This document shows, one piece after another, positions 24,721-36,828 of a stretch of 64,000 nucleotides of DNA. Under the pieces are notes generated by a model, which worked only from the letters and a program-made list of their open reading frames with translations, made no database searches and was not told the origin of the DNA. The translations under genes were made by a program, and so were the position numbers. Location of the stretch: the NCBI GenBank assembly GCA_018907035.1, contig JACCIC010000164.1, positions 809,501 through 873,500 on the forward strand, in the 5' to 3' direction. Positions within the stretch are counted from its first letter, which is position 1; each line of letters starts with the position of its first letter. This stretch comes from Sycobia sp. Sy_11. Its lineage: Eukaryota; Arthropoda; Insecta; Hymenoptera; Epichrysomallidae.

Positions 24721-25322
24721 CCTTCGTGACACGCATTAGCCGTGGGAAGTTAGACGCATGCGTATATAGAATACACCTCCGAAGGAAGTCGCAGGAGGGA
24801 GAAAGGAAGGAAGCGGCGGCATCGGGGGCCGGACATACATGCAGGCGGCGAGGCGGAAGGTGGAATTACAAAAATTCCCGGTGAGCGCGGAGTATATCGA
24901 AGGGAGAGATCGCCCTCTCTTCTGCTCCCTCCCCCTCAACTCTCTCTCTCTCTCTCTCTCTCTCCCTCTGTTTCCTTTACCTCCACACTATCTCTGTATT
25001 GGCATCGTGTTGCTCGTTCTCATAGCGTCACAGCGGGCACGCGATTCTCGCGCATCTAGAAAGCCGTCGGTAGAGGAGCGGCGAGGGGGGGCCGGAGAGA
25101 TAGCTTTCTTATAACTATGCTCATATTATTTTTGGAATTGTTTCTCTTCGCGCCGATGACTTATTCCGCTCGCGGCTTTTTGCTTGACAGCCAGAAATAA
25201 GCCGAAAGTTTATTTCTGGTGTGTGAGTTTGTCAGTGAGAGAGAGGGTGGGGGGAGAGTAGATATGTAGTGTGTATCTATGCTGTCGCTGCAGAAATTTT
25301 GCTTCGAGTGTGTAGAATGAGA

Positions 25323-25324
<2 letters not shown>

Positions 25325-25355
<31 letters not shown>
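25325..25355. repeat. (GA)n microsatellite
   Basis: About 31 bases of GA. Confidence 0.95.
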
Positions 25356-25365
<10 letters not shown>

Positions 25366-26091
25366 GAAGTCACCGGAGTCACCGTGATTCACGACCGAAC
25401 CCCCCGCGCTTGCCGTACTTCTGCATGTCAAGAGCGAGCTTCTCGGAAAAATCCCATACGCTTTTGTATTTTATATCCCAGTGGTGGACAATATAAGTGG
25501 TCGGCTTTAGTTAGGGTCAGCCGTTACTTCTCCTCATCTCGATGATTTTTTTTTGCATTTATAACCGCGCGTGCGGTATACATGAGCCGTTTATACGGTA
25601 AATTGCAATTCCACAGCGTGTGTGTTTGTGAGTGCGTGCGCGTTCGCGCGCGTGTGTGCGTATTTTATTTCGCAACTTAATCGCTGCTGCCGCCGCTACC
25701 GCTTCTATTGCTGCGTGGTGAATGCTCGAGAGTGTATCCTTGGAAGCGATTCTATAAGAATCGAAGTTGAGAATAAGGGAAGAGCAAAATGTTTCTGGAA
25801 AAAAAAACATGCATAAAAATACGAATATGACTATTATTTTTGGATCATTTTCCATTTTTATGAAAATTTGTACTTTTCTAAATTTTGGATATTGGTTGCG
25901 GCTTTTGACCAATGCCATTAAAAGAACCATAAACACGATGATTTTTCGAATTGAGCACGAAAAATAAGAACAATTGCAAAAATATATTTCAAACAAAAGC
26001 TGTAGACCTGAGCAAAATAGCTATTTTTTATCTATTCCTTTTAGCGATGCAAACGATATTTCTATAAAATAATTAAAAATTTCCGCTTCAG

Positions 26092-26409
26092 GATCCCCTG
26101 AATCATGGACAATATAGGGTTGAATTGCAAAGAGAAATTCTTTTTACGTATTTATGTAATTTATCCCAAAAAACTGCTTGTAGAGAAAAAATGCATGGAA
26201 GTCAAAAGAAGTATTCTCATAATATGTACGCCGTTTGTTGCAATTTTGTTTTTAATTTGTCCTATTTTCCGAGTAGTTTTCGAAAAAACATAAGTTTTAT
26301 TGTTTCCGACAAGAAAATTTATTGTTCTTCCCAAGCCATTACGATATCCATAATCAGCAGTCTAGAAAATATAAATGTACAAATTTTTAACCAAATAAGG
26401 AGCGGGTGA
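26092..26409 (+). CDS. Candidate last exon, 105 codons, unknown
   Basis: TTCCGCTTCAG at 26081-26091 is a good acceptor, and the frame that starts exactly there is open for 105 codons in about 65% AT sequence. It begins DPLNHGQYRVELQREILF, includes KMHGSQKKYSHNMYAVCCNF and ends NVQIFNQIRSG. Eight Cys residues or more and a hydrophobic middle are visible, but no known motif. AATAAA lies about 170 bases after the stop. It could be a transposon remnant or chance, since roughly one such frame is expected in a window this size. Confidence 0.25.
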   Translation, partial: DPLNHGQYRVELQREILFTYLCNLSQKTACREKMHGSQKKYSHNMYAVCCNFVFNLSYFPSSFRKNISFIVSDKKIYCSSQAITISIISSLENINVQIFNQIRSG

Positions 26410-27970
26410 TTTTCCGAAGTCTAACTAAAGTCTTCTTATACACATTGAAATAGTATCTTGTATGTCTGAAACTGGCATGGAAAAATCATCAAGTTAATTC
26501 CAGGATGAAAGCAGAAGGCTGAAAAATATGCATTTTCGATAAAACATGAAAAAGCTGGAATGTGAAGAAAAATAAGTAATAAATAACACTTGAAAAGAGC
26601 AGTAAGATCAAACAATCCTCTCGTTCTCATTCTCGCCTTGAGTTTGGTTAATGTAGATGCCAATCTTCAAAAAATCAAAAAAAAAGCCCACATTGTAAAG
26701 GCATATTATAGTCTCGCAATATTATATATATAACATCTATTCAACTATGTGGTATAAAAAGGCGGCTACCTACTTAAGCCACCTTATTGTAGGGCGGGGG
26801 CTTCTAAAACGAAGCTAATAGTCTTGAAAAAAAAAAAAGAGTAAGCGAAAGGGTGTGTACGTCGGTAAACGATAGTCTGAATCTTCTATAAGTAACGTAT
26901 TCTTGTTGTGAATCGAAGAAAGAGGGACTATGAATAATGCCATGAACCTGATATATACATAATATAAATCCACGCCGTCGGCGGATATGTGATACCAACT
27001 CAATAGTAAAAGGTTACCTGCGGTTATTAGTTCTCCTAATTATCCTCTATTTGGTTTTATGATGTCAGGTCGTCTAAAAAGCCAATAAATCGAGTCTTCT
27101 ATATAAATGGGAGTTGAAAATTTTTTACAATGTTTATTTATTTATAAAGTTTGCAATACATTAAAAGCAAATGGAACTATCATGATCAAATGTTCTTGTC
27201 AAAGTTATATAATTGATCGATTCGACGTAAAGTTTAATGCAAAAACTCTTTACATTCTGTAGCGATTTGCACATACTTCCCTTCCATATTTCATGAATTT
27301 CCGGTACATCGAAAAATTGCAAAATGTCACTGACTCGAGTCCAGTTGCACTGTCAGCATCGCACAATGAAAGCTCAAAGTACAGCGAGAAAAATGTTTCA
27401 TTGAAAATATGCACAGCTACCTGGAGCATACTTAATTAACCACGCCAATTTATATATTACATTTGAAACGCCCTTCACGCCCACGTATCCTCCTTCTCTC
27501 TTCCTCTTCCCCTGCCTCATCTTTAATTCGAGACTCCGCAACGACGTTATAAATCCACGAATTAATAACCGAGGTCCGCACCGGCTCGTGCGGTAGCGGC
27601 ACACCGTGGACCTCAAAATATTCCTCCGGCCTCCTCTTCTCCCGTTTTGATTCCCATAAATAATTATATAACCCTTATTTTAACCGGGCGCTCGGCGCGC
27701 ATATGTATGTAGCAGAAGCGAGAGTAGCGCGTGGGCGTCCGGTGGCAAAATTAATTTCCGCCTCCTCGCTCTCGCGGTCCATCTTCGCGTTAAAAATGCC
27801 CCTTCCACGGCGTTAAGTATCCCCTCCTCCCCATCTCCCCGCAGGCGCGCCCATGCAGGTATTCTATATATACATCCGATTGTGGTTCGTGGAACGTACC
27901 GCGCAGAGCCTTTTTTATTAATTCAAGCGGTTCGTTTCGATGCGCGACCGGTTCGACGCTGAAATTCATA

Positions 27971-28000
27971 AACGAGCGAAAAGCAATCTTTTCGCTCGTT
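27971..28000. repeat. Perfect 13-bp inverted repeat, 4-base loop
   Basis: AACGAGCGAAAAG at 27971-27983 is exactly repeated in reverse complement at 27988-28000, around the loop CAAT. Neither arm is low-complexity. Confidence 0.9.
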
Positions 28001-29015
28001 ACTTGCTCGGTACTCACAGTAAACCGTTGCGACAAGACTGTCGGAGGTTCTAACGAGTTTATCTCGCCCGTCTTCACGATCCAAACTCTCTTTGTACAGG
28101 ACGATCACGATTACGAAGGACGATTTGGTATCTTCGTGCGATTAGAAAGTCGCATTCATTCTTCACGATGGTTTCGGAAAATAATTATGTAGTTTGCTTC
28201 AACCACAGATGTTTCTTACAGGAAATTGTAAAAGAATAGTTTTTTTGCTTCGAGGCTTGATTTATTGTTTGTTATAAAGCATCGTCTTCTACTAACGAAA
28301 TATTATTAACTTTTTTGCTACAAATATCAAAGAATTTTCTTTCTAAATTTAGATATTATTTAAGATATTAACATATTTAGCTGATATCGATAATTATTTC
28401 ATCCCGACAATCGTAGATTTCGTCACATGAATTTGGATATTGATAATTGAGTCATAGAAATTTAAGTTCGAACAAAGGCGGGAAACCTTCACGAGGTAAA
28501 AATTAATTTTCACGCTCTTGACAAACTGTGGTTTGTTCCACGATACCTCCAGAATTATATCCAAGTCAGCAAGGTCGAGATTCGAATGTTGTAGCATATA
28601 AATAAACCAACCATTTTGTCAATAAATATTTTCGAAAGCATGGTATTTAACATAAGCATTCGTTTAGTCTATTTAATCTAGAAGAAGTAAGCACAACTTT
28701 TGCCATAGGTTATATTATAAACTATTGAAAGGTTTTTATAGGTTTATAATAGTTTGACTTTTTCATAAAGTTTTCAAAGATTTATAAATTTTAATATATA
28801 ATTTTCAATACCTTGTACGAGCCAAATGTTTTCATTTTAGATCACAACGATGAGATTTGCAGATGTATCAGTGTAAATATAAAAAATCTATATTATTAAG
28901 ACCAAATAGTAGGTGCAAAATCTAAGTTTATATACGAAGTATTACTCATTCGAAGCTATTACTAACATGACCTCTTATTGCGAGATATAGTTAAATCGTC
29001 GAATTCAATAAAGCA

Positions 29016-29084
29016 ATTGCATAATATTATTTTCTACTGAATAATATTATCTGCATAATATTTATTGCATAATATTATTTTCTA
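29016..29084. repeat. Direct repeat of 21 bases
   Basis: The same 21-base AT-rich word, beginning ATTGCATAATATT, occurs at 29016-29036 and 29064-29084, with a partial copy between them. Confidence 0.8.
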
Positions 29085-29304
29085 TGAAAAAAAAATCTCT
29101 ATACTTCGACCTCGAAAATAGTGGTTCGACTTTTACGTATTATGCACGTTTCTAAAAGTGTCAGAGCATCTTGAAAATGACAATAATTTAAAAGTTCCGA
29201 CAATATTCAGATTAATAAGCGATGTCACTCTTTAAATATACTGTTATTATACATATAGAAAGAAAAACATATCTAATCAAAATCATCCCTTATACTTGTT
29301 GCAG

Positions 29305-29385
29305 ATGGTTTGTGTCAAGAATCTCGTGAAAGCGGACGCTTTACCCCAGTGCGATGTGGCTAAGCGGGGAGACACGATCAGGTGA
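29305..29385 (+). CDS. Candidate last coding exon A, 26 codons (phase 0 in)
   Basis: The acceptor CTTATACTTGTTGCAG ends at 29304, and the exon opens with an in-frame ATG. The only open frame reads MVCVKNLVKADALPQCDV, then AKRGDTIR, and ends in the double stop TGATAA from 29383. GC content jumps at the acceptor, as at a real exon edge, and continues into the 3' flank. Two AATAAA signals follow at 29745-29758, giving a plausible 3' UTR of about 400 bases. Alternatively CAG|GTGATA at 29382 is a donor and the exon is internal (77 nt, phase 2 out). A start codon directly after an acceptor could also mean a start-codon exon. Family not recognised. Confidence 0.4.
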   Translation: MVCVKNLVKADALPQCDVAKRGDTIR

Positions 29386-29790
29386 TAAGCACTTCTGACC
29401 ACTCGTGCGCGGACCCTTCGTCAGCGAGGGGCCTCCAACGAAAGACAAACTTTGAGCGGGAGGAAACGGAAGAAAGTACGAAAGCTTATTTAAAGGATAT
29501 AAGGCAACAAAAAAAAGAACAGGGGAACGTTCGGCCTCGTCTCAGTAGCACCTACAGGCCGTACTTCTGTACCTTCAACAAGGAATACCTCAAAACCTAC
29601 AAAAGTACCTTCAAACTTACCTTCTATCGCAGTGCAATAGTGCCTACGCCCCTCCCACGCTATATGTATTGTTAATCGAGTTCCAAGAGAAGAAGATTAG
29701 AACGAATACAAGCCTACAACAGAACAGTTCAAACGCAACCCTAAAATAAAAGAATAAAATTAAATTAAATTAAACAAAAAAAAAACAATA
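29386..29790 (+). other. Probable 3' UTR with two AATAAA signals
   Basis: Follows the TGATAA of the 29305 exon. AATAAA occurs at 29745-29750 and 29753-29758 in an A-rich run. A 97-codon frame from 29382 lacks a start context and contains short reiterated ACCTAC/ACCTTC words, so I do not call it coding. Confidence 0.3.
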
Positions 29791-30089
29791 TAAGAATAAC
29801 AAAGAGAAGATAACTAATTTCAGCACATGCGCAAAGTCTCGTTGTGAGAGAGATATATTCTTTAAAAATCCAGGAGCCAATGTACCTGCATCGAGAAAGA
29901 ATCGGAACAGAATATATTTATGATAATTTAAAGAGCGAGAAGCGATAAGTCAAAGTATAGCTTAGTTTCATTATCGGCTACAGTGGCCGAAGGAAAAGCA
30001 GAAAGACAGCTAGCAAGCATACAAAAATAAAAAAAGTCGCTCTATCAAGCGAAAGCGACGTGGCATAAGCATCGTTATATTAGCATCAT

Positions 30090-30186
30090 CGGCTGAATAC
30101 AAGTGCGTACCTTCGCGAATGTCAGCAAAGTTGCCGAGCCACGAAACCGAGTTTCGACTCTGAACAGAAACTACGGCCGATTTGCA
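30090..30186 (+). other. Possible exon ending in a consensus donor
   Basis: TTTGCAG|GTAAGT at 30180-30192 is the strongest donor in the window. The frame before it is open for about 35 codons (includes TSAYLRECQQSCRATKPSFD) back to a stop near 30087, and would leave in phase 2. A weak acceptor (ATATTAG) sits at that stop. It may instead be the end of a non-coding or 5' UTR exon. Confidence 0.3.
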
Positions 30187-30451
30187 GGTAAGTCTCGTCT
30201 CCCCCCCTTCCCCCCCCCCATTACAGCGTCCTAGTGCACGGTGTCTGAGAAAACTCGATGTATGCGTTGGAAAAAAGAAGGAAAGAAGAGTACATATATT
30301 ACGTATTGATCATTTCCCCGATCGCGATTGTCTGCGGATGCCCGGGTTTCGTGTCTCGCCCGCATCCGGTAACTACAGTCGCGATGATTATCGGGCAGCA
30401 CAGGGTCGCAAACACGCGCGCTGCGGAAGCGCCAAGAGTATCCCAGCGCTC

Positions 30452-30452
<1 letters not shown>

Positions 30453-30504
<52 letters not shown>
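30453..30504. repeat. (TA)n microsatellite
   Basis: About 52 bases of TA, directly following a GC-rich stretch. Confidence 0.97.
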
Positions 30505-30509
<5 letters not shown>

Positions 30510-30599
30510 CAGGTATAATGGTTCTTCGACGGGGCGCGAGAATCGAAAGTGCGGATCACGGAAACGGGATCGATTTTTGAAGTTTTTGGCTTTTTGATG

Positions 30600-31450
30600 T
30601 TTGATGCATTTTTAAATTATTAGCTATTTTAGATTTACAAGTAAATAACCTTAGTATAACGTCTGATCATGATTTCTAATTTTGTTATGTAAGGCAATAA
30701 ACTAATAATGATCGTTTTTGTTATGTCTCAAATGACATGGTAACAGAAGGAGTGTAACGACCCATTTTGATTAATAATATTTTTAAATATTTAAAAATGT
30801 TACTATTCCTTTAAGCACTGAGATAGGGAAATTTCCATACTTAAAGACATAATACAATAAGTATATAATCATTTAATATTAATTATATTTTAAAATAAAT
30901 CCATGCTAAGATTCATTTAAAGTATTTACTTAAAATCGACTGGCAAAGTGAGCCATTATAATATTATATATCAGATCGATACGAGATGTTCGAATTACTA
31001 TTTAAATCGAATATTTACTCTCAGCAATTAAAATAAAAATCAATAGACGAAAAAATTTTTATAAAAAATGTCTTTAAGACATTGTTATTTAGACAAACAA
31101 CATAGAAGATATAAAAATCGAAAAAATATTGAAAATATCTTAAGTAAATTTCGTTCTTTGAAACTACACATTAAAGAATTCGGAATTTCATATTGTTCTA
31201 AACCACCTCCTTTCTTTAAATATTACACTTATTGGGAAAGACTGTATACGTCGATTTAATTCGATTTTTTAAATTATCTACAGATTTTTTCGTTTAATTA
31301 ATTATCGTTTTCCTCAAATAATTAATGAAATTAAATCTTAGCCAAAGACTCGGCAAGAAAGAAATATACATTTACTATTGTTGATATAAAATGAAATGAA
31401 ATACTATGAAAAAAAATCATAAGTAATATGTAAATTACTACAAACATTAA

Positions 31451-31495
<45 letters not shown>

Positions 31496-33460
31496 TAAAA
31501 AGCATATTATCAAACTAAATTGCAAATAATAAATAAATTACAATAATATAACATAATATAGCACGACCGGTCGTACGTGTCTCAGTCAATGAAATAAAAA
31601 TTATCCACTCTTATCAATCTCCTTACTTAAGTCAAATATTCTTTGTATATACATATATAAATGAAACTTAAAAGCCAACGTGTAGGAAAAAGTCTGTTAC
31701 TAAAATATAAATGAAACATGTATGCTCAAACATTTATATAAAATACAGCAACTTGTATTTAAATTTACATTTCAGTTCTTCACTACATTTAAATTTTATG
31801 AATAGATAGAATTCGAAAACCAGATTATTATCTAGTAACTGTATTTTTTGTGTTGAAATACCATTAAGTTTTTATATTTTATACAGTGAAATAATTGTTG
31901 CACATATAACGTTTACAAATGAAAATAGCAGCAATTTATAAGCATTAAACGTTTTGGTAAAGCAAAAAATTCTAATCAGAATCAAAACAGACAACTTTTT
32001 GAACAAGCTCGATATGTATTTTCGAATGAATAAAATACTCGTTGTCATAGTGTGTTAGCACCATTCCGAGAGACCCAAGTATCCAATTATGCTTAGTTGA
32101 GTGAAAACGATCTGATTATATATAGCATGTGCGAATTAATACTACTCTTTTACTTTAATATGTTAATGGTTATATCAATTAATATTATTTTCTAATAAAA
32201 AAAACTAAACATTTTGCGAAAACATGAATATTTAAAAAAAACACGATAATTTAAATCATTTGAAAAACTAAAGAAGTCAATCTGCTATATTAGTAGAATT
32301 TAGAAGAGATTGTTGTAAAAATAATGTATTTTATTTTATTTCTTAGCTATATTTTAATCGTGACATCTAGGTGTAGTATTTTTGTCTTTTCTGCAAAAGT
32401 GATTTTCTGTACAGAAAATTTGATGTGTTCAAACTTAAATAAATTACTTAGAATTATAACTCACGTAAATAAGCTATGCAATTAGTTAAGTAGATGAAAT
32501 TAGTCCCCTAATTTACTGATCTCATCCTTTTTAAGATTAAACTATTTTATTAATTCTTAGTAGTAAATTTTTACTTTTTAAATCTGTAACTTTGGTAATA
32601 TTCTTTTATAGAATAGGAACTGGATTAGAAAATGACCGGTGGGTAAAGAGCAAATTCAAAATCAATCAAACTTTTTAATAGTAATAGTTTTTGCTTTCAA
32701 TAAGACATAAATTAAAATAAATTTTTTTATTTATTAAGTTTTATAAACATTATCATAATTGGAGAATTCTTATAATTTAATCTTTACTTCTATTTACAAT
32801 CATCATCAGCAATTATTAGACAAATATCTTTTTATAACGTTTCGTGATCTATAACTTTTTTATGAGGAAATACCTCTATATGCATATAAAATAGTATTTA
32901 ATAAATCCTTATGAATAAATAAAGCATTAGAAACTTGTTACAGAAAGATCATTCAAATTTAGAAACGACTTAATATAAAGTCAAAAACTTACAAAGTTAT
33001 AAAAAATCAACTTTAGCAGAAACGATCTCAAAATTTTGAATAATAATTACCATTTAAATAATCATCTTTTATAATACTTTAAGATTTTTAATTTTGAACA
33101 ACAGAGTCAAATAAAGTTATTTATTTTAATAAATACAGCAAAAAACGAAAGAAAGAAAAAAAACACGAATACCTGTTATAAACGTACAACAGAAGTCTAT
33201 TTATTTTGAGAAGAAAAACAGAATTTTTGAAATTCTGAAGATATTTATTCACGCCAACTAAATGTTTATTAATAAACACATGGTCAGATTTACAAGAACA
33301 ATATTAGCAGGAGCAGCTTGCGTTTCACGGAGAAGCGTTTTCGTATTTATTTTCTTGAAAGGAAAAATCGCACGCCTTACGATGAAAACGTGTCTGATTT
33401 ATTTTCATGAAAAAATTCGCGCAGAAGAATATTTCCAAATAATTAATTTTTTTTAAATCG
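30600..33460. other. AT-rich non-coding stretch
   Basis: One of the most AT-rich parts. A 63-codon plus frame at 31068-31259 (includes NILSKFRSLKLHIKEFG) is unusually long for this composition but has no other support. TA repeat at 31454-31494. No splice-flanked exon seen. Confidence 0.5.
31454..31494. repeat. (TA)n microsatellite
   Basis: About 41 bases of TA. Confidence 0.97.
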
Positions 33461-33464
33461 CCAG

Positions 33465-33625
33465 TCTATGGGTATTGTCGGCATCATATACGGAATCGGC
33501 GAGTTGTATGGGAAGCGCCTACGGCTACGATGTTAGGGATTACCTCTCGTATTCCTACGTTTACACCGAGGACCTACGCCGTTGTTATACAGGGACGGCT
33601 TGCAGAGAAACTGTTCCGATCGGAT

Positions 33626-33626
<1 letters not shown>
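33465..33626 (+). CDS. Candidate exon, Tyr/Ser-rich, next to a TA repeat
   Basis: A T-rich tract and CGCCAG end at 33464. GC content then rises to about one half for 162 bases, up to GGATG|GTATAT, where a (TA)n begins. Entered in phase 2, the frame gives LWVLSASYTESASCMGS, then AYGYDVRDYLSYSYVY and TEDLRRCYTGTACRETVPIG, leaving in phase 2. It is rich in Tyr and Ser with four Cys. The other frames are also mostly open, and the donor lies inside the repeat, so this may be a non-coding GC island instead. Phase 2 in would fit the internal-exon reading of 29305. Confidence 0.3.

Positions 33627-33627
<1 letters not shown>

Positions 33628-33710
<83 letters not shown>
33628..33710. repeat. Interrupted (TA)n microsatellite
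   Basis: TA runs at 33628-33674 and about 33682-33710, separated by a few bases; CpG-rich flanks on both sides. Confidence 0.95.
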
Positions 33711-33823
33711 CCTGCGACAAAAGTGCCTCGCGTTAAAGTGCAGCGCGTCGTGTTGAGAGAGACGTAGTGCGGGGGAAGCTCGCGCCTATGCGTGCGTGAG
33801 CGCGCGCACGCGTATAGAGCGCG

Positions 33824-33831
33824 TTGCGCAA
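33824..33831. promoter_or_regulatory. C/EBP-type palindrome
   Basis: TTGCGCAA, the optimal C/EBP core, in a CpG-rich flank. Short and possibly chance. Confidence 0.25.
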
Positions 33832-34168
33832 CAGCGCAACTCAGAGATTGGCGGGCGAGGGGCGACGGGAGAACGGTCAAACGTGCGGCCGATACGCCTA
33901 TAACAAAAGGTGTGTAATTTTACACACGCGAGGAATTCACGTTTCGAATGGAAAACATTTCCAGGAGAGGTATTTTAGATAATCTACCTCTCTTTTTCTC
34001 CTCGCTCACTACCACCCCCCTCGCTCTCTCTCTCTCTCTCTCTCTCCGTCTCCTCTCTAGAGTTGAAATAAAATATATAAAACTGTAGAATCTAATTACG
34101 AAGAATGAAGCCACTCTATTTCTTGTGTAATGCTGAATGGATAGATTGTTCTTATCGTGTATCAAATG

Positions 34169-34218
34169 AAAATAATCCTAATATTATTATTCCTCTATAA
34201 AATAATCCTAATATTATT
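34169..34218. repeat. Tandem direct repeat, 20-base unit
   Basis: The word AAAATAATCCTAATATTATT occurs at 34169-34188 and 34199-34218, a 30-base period. Confidence 0.85.
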
Positions 34219-34819
34219 CAGTGAGAAATTTTTTCAAACGACTAAGTGCAATGTCTTAGCAAAAAAAAACTTTTAAGGTTAGAAAGATACTTGCTAAAAT
34301 ATGGCAATATATGAAAAATCACGTTTCTTAGCTGCGAAAAAAACTAAATTAACTATAAACGATATTTTAATTAATTATAAACTATTTAATAATATTTAAA
34401 TTAATTATAAATTAATTATAAACGATATTTTTTCTGAAAAATTTTTTTATCGCATAGTGTATATTGCGATAAAATTAAAAAAATCCAATGTCATTGTTGT
34501 TTCTGCAGTAGTTATATCCGTGCATTGACTAACGTACTTAATAATTAAAAAAAAGTCGATTTAATAATAATTTTAGGGAAGTCAAAAATTTTTCATTCCA
34601 TTGTCTCATTCAAGTTACAATATGTTTTCTTAAATAAAACTCCTTCCCTTTATCTTTTTGTAATTTTTCAACTCTGTATGTTACTCATTACAGATCGAGA
34701 AGATTTCTAATCGATTACTTGCTAAAACTTTTGATTTTTTCTACAGTAATAGTTTGATTTTTATACAGTTGGAATCCTGTCATAGATTGATCGGGCTCTA
34801 TATAAGAATTTGATATCAG

Positions 34820-35240
34820 ACTACCAGTGTTGGCATTCCGTGAAGAAACGAAGTGTCGAATGAATAGTAGAAAAGATGAGCTCGTAGCGGTTGGATATTT
34901 AAGAGACGGAGAATATGGGAAGGGGGGGGGAGAGAAAAGGAAGCCGTCATTTGGCGAGTTGTGTTTGTCGCTATATTATAGTCCGGGATTTGAAATTTTG
35001 AAAAGTTACGTGCTGAAACAGCCGCACGTGACGTCCCGGTCGCGTCGAGAGCTGTCTCGGCTGACTTCTCACATTACTCGCGCACTCCACCTCTCGCCTG
35101 TGCACTTCTCTAAGTTACTTTTTCTCCGCGACTCCCCTTCTTCCTCTCCCCTTCCCACCCTCACTCTCACTCTCTTCCTCCCCTCCCTACAGCTCGCCTT
35201 TTTTCACGTCTCGCGCGTCTCTCCCTTTTCTCTCTGACTC
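34820..35240. promoter_or_regulatory. GC/CT-rich island with E-box and CRE-like site
   Basis: CACGTG at 35025-35030 overlaps TGACGTC at 35029-35035. A CT-rich tract with an excellent acceptor (CCTCCCCTCCCTACAG, ending about 35190) follows. A 136-codon plus frame covers the island. Its first half (ETKCRMNSRKDELVAVGY) looks protein-like, but its second half is CT-repeat derived. I annotate it as a probable regulatory or 5' region rather than a gene. Confidence 0.3.
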
Positions 35241-35289
35241 TCTTTCTCTCCCGTGCCGCAACTGCATATGTGGATCATGCGGGGATTGC

Positions 35290-36776
35290 TTTAACAACCT
35301 GTAATAAATAAGAGCGAACGAAATGAGGATTAAGTATTTTTAAAGTGACGGGTTTACATTTTTTTTTTAAGTAGGACAGAGATTTTTTACTAGTTCGCCT
35401 GGTCTGACGCTGTTGCTGCTGTTGCCGCTACAACTGCTTCGCAGAAATCCATTATATTATGCAGACCCCGTGCATTCGGGTAAACAAAAATGCTAAATTT
35501 TTATGTACAGGCATATTTACTTTTATGACTCTTTATAGAGACACTGTTAAGACTAATTTAAAAATGTCGATTTAATGGTAATTAAATAGCTTCGTAAAGG
35601 TCTTTTTGAACATTATCCTTTTTATGATCTGATTAAACAGTTGATTGCTATTTACTTCCAGCTTATGCAATTTGGAAGATTAAACAACGGGATTTTACCT
35701 ACTATAATATTATTTACAGCAAATTTTATATTTTCGAATCTGACAAAGATATTACTTAGATGTAATTTGCTATAATAAAATATTTTAATCGGAAATTTTC
35801 GGTAGAAAATAATGGTTTTGAAATTAATATGTTTATTCAATGATAAATTCAAAAAATAACGGGCGCAACTTAATAAATATCCACATTATAAGTGCACTTG
35901 TAACAATTGTTTTCAATATTGTATGTATATTTTTTTTTTATTTTGATATAATGTTTAACGACTCGTCACTTTGCTATTATTCAATTTATTACTTGTTATT
36001 GCCAGAGATAAATGTACTGTAGATAAGTATATAAATATTTTAAAAATAAATTTTTAAATTGCTCGAAAACATTCGTCGGATGATAATTTGAAAAGTATTT
36101 TGAAAAGATTTTTTATGTCGTATTCATGTAAATTGTTCATTTCAAGAGAAATCAAAAAATCGAAAATTAAATCGGAAAACTTTGTTTTTGTAGATAATTT
36201 AATATTAACAAATATTAAGAATTGATTATTATATATTAGATAATATTTATTTCACGTTTATTAATTAAAAAATACAACATTTCAGGAATTTTTTTACAAA
36301 CATAAAACATAAACATATAGTAGAATTCTCCACTAAAAATTTTTGTTAATAATGAGCTTTATATTAATAACAGTAATTCAGTTTTGCCTCTTGCGAGCAC
36401 TTTCAAACAGAATGAAGTCTGAAATTTTGTTTTATCTTATTACTCGTTACGCGATATCAATATGATAGAATTTAAAAAAAGGGTCGATTTAAAAGTTCTA
36501 CAATGACTTTACGGATGCATTCTTTCTGGCCATACGTAAAGCTTTTTCCTTCAAATAAAATATTTTTTCTTATAAAAATTGCATCCCAAAAATTCCTGCG
36601 TATATGTATAATCCATATCGGACATGTTAATAACGATATTCTTTTACATCTCAGATCGTATTGTTCGAGAAATCTTTCTTCCGTCGATCCATTGGAAGAA
36701 GATAACTAAGAAGATGGACTTTTTCTCATAGATACTATTTTATAGAACAACAATAATTAAAATGTTTTAAATACTT

Positions 36777-36828
<52 letters not shown>

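Larger units (their letters stand above)
23750..25110. other. CpG-rich and CT-repeat-rich region, possible promoter
   Basis: GC-rich stretch with a forkhead-type word TGTAAACAAA at 23806-23815, a short CACGTG, alternating CG at about 24406-24415, and CT runs at 24541-24587, 24680-24715 and 24941-24966. More than a dozen overlapping frames on both strands are composition artefacts. A donor-like CCCG|GTGAGC at 24881 ends an open plus frame from 24839 (VELQKFP), but no acceptor was found. Confidence 0.35.
26410..29304. other. Mixed stretch, no supported exon
   Basis: 26.4-27.4 kb is AT-rich. From 27.45 to 28.15 kb the GC content rises and both strands have open frames. The minus frame at 27790-28077 has no usable start. 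Inside it a GTGAGT...TTTCAG pair 59 bases apart mimics an intron but changes frame and truncates the peptide. The perfect hairpin at 27971-28000 lies within that apparent intron. A plus-strand acceptor (CTCTTTGTACAG) at 28099 opens DDHDYEGRF, with a weak donor after it. Confidence 0.45.

Noticed and set aside
23942..24739. Frames of 99-149 codons on both strands
   Set aside because: Same low-complexity origin; several mutually exclusive frames in the same DNA.
27940..28030. GTGAGT...TTTCAG pair 59 bases apart on the minus strand
   Set aside because: As an intron it would change frame and truncate the peptide after about 11 codons. It is better explained by the hairpin and chance.
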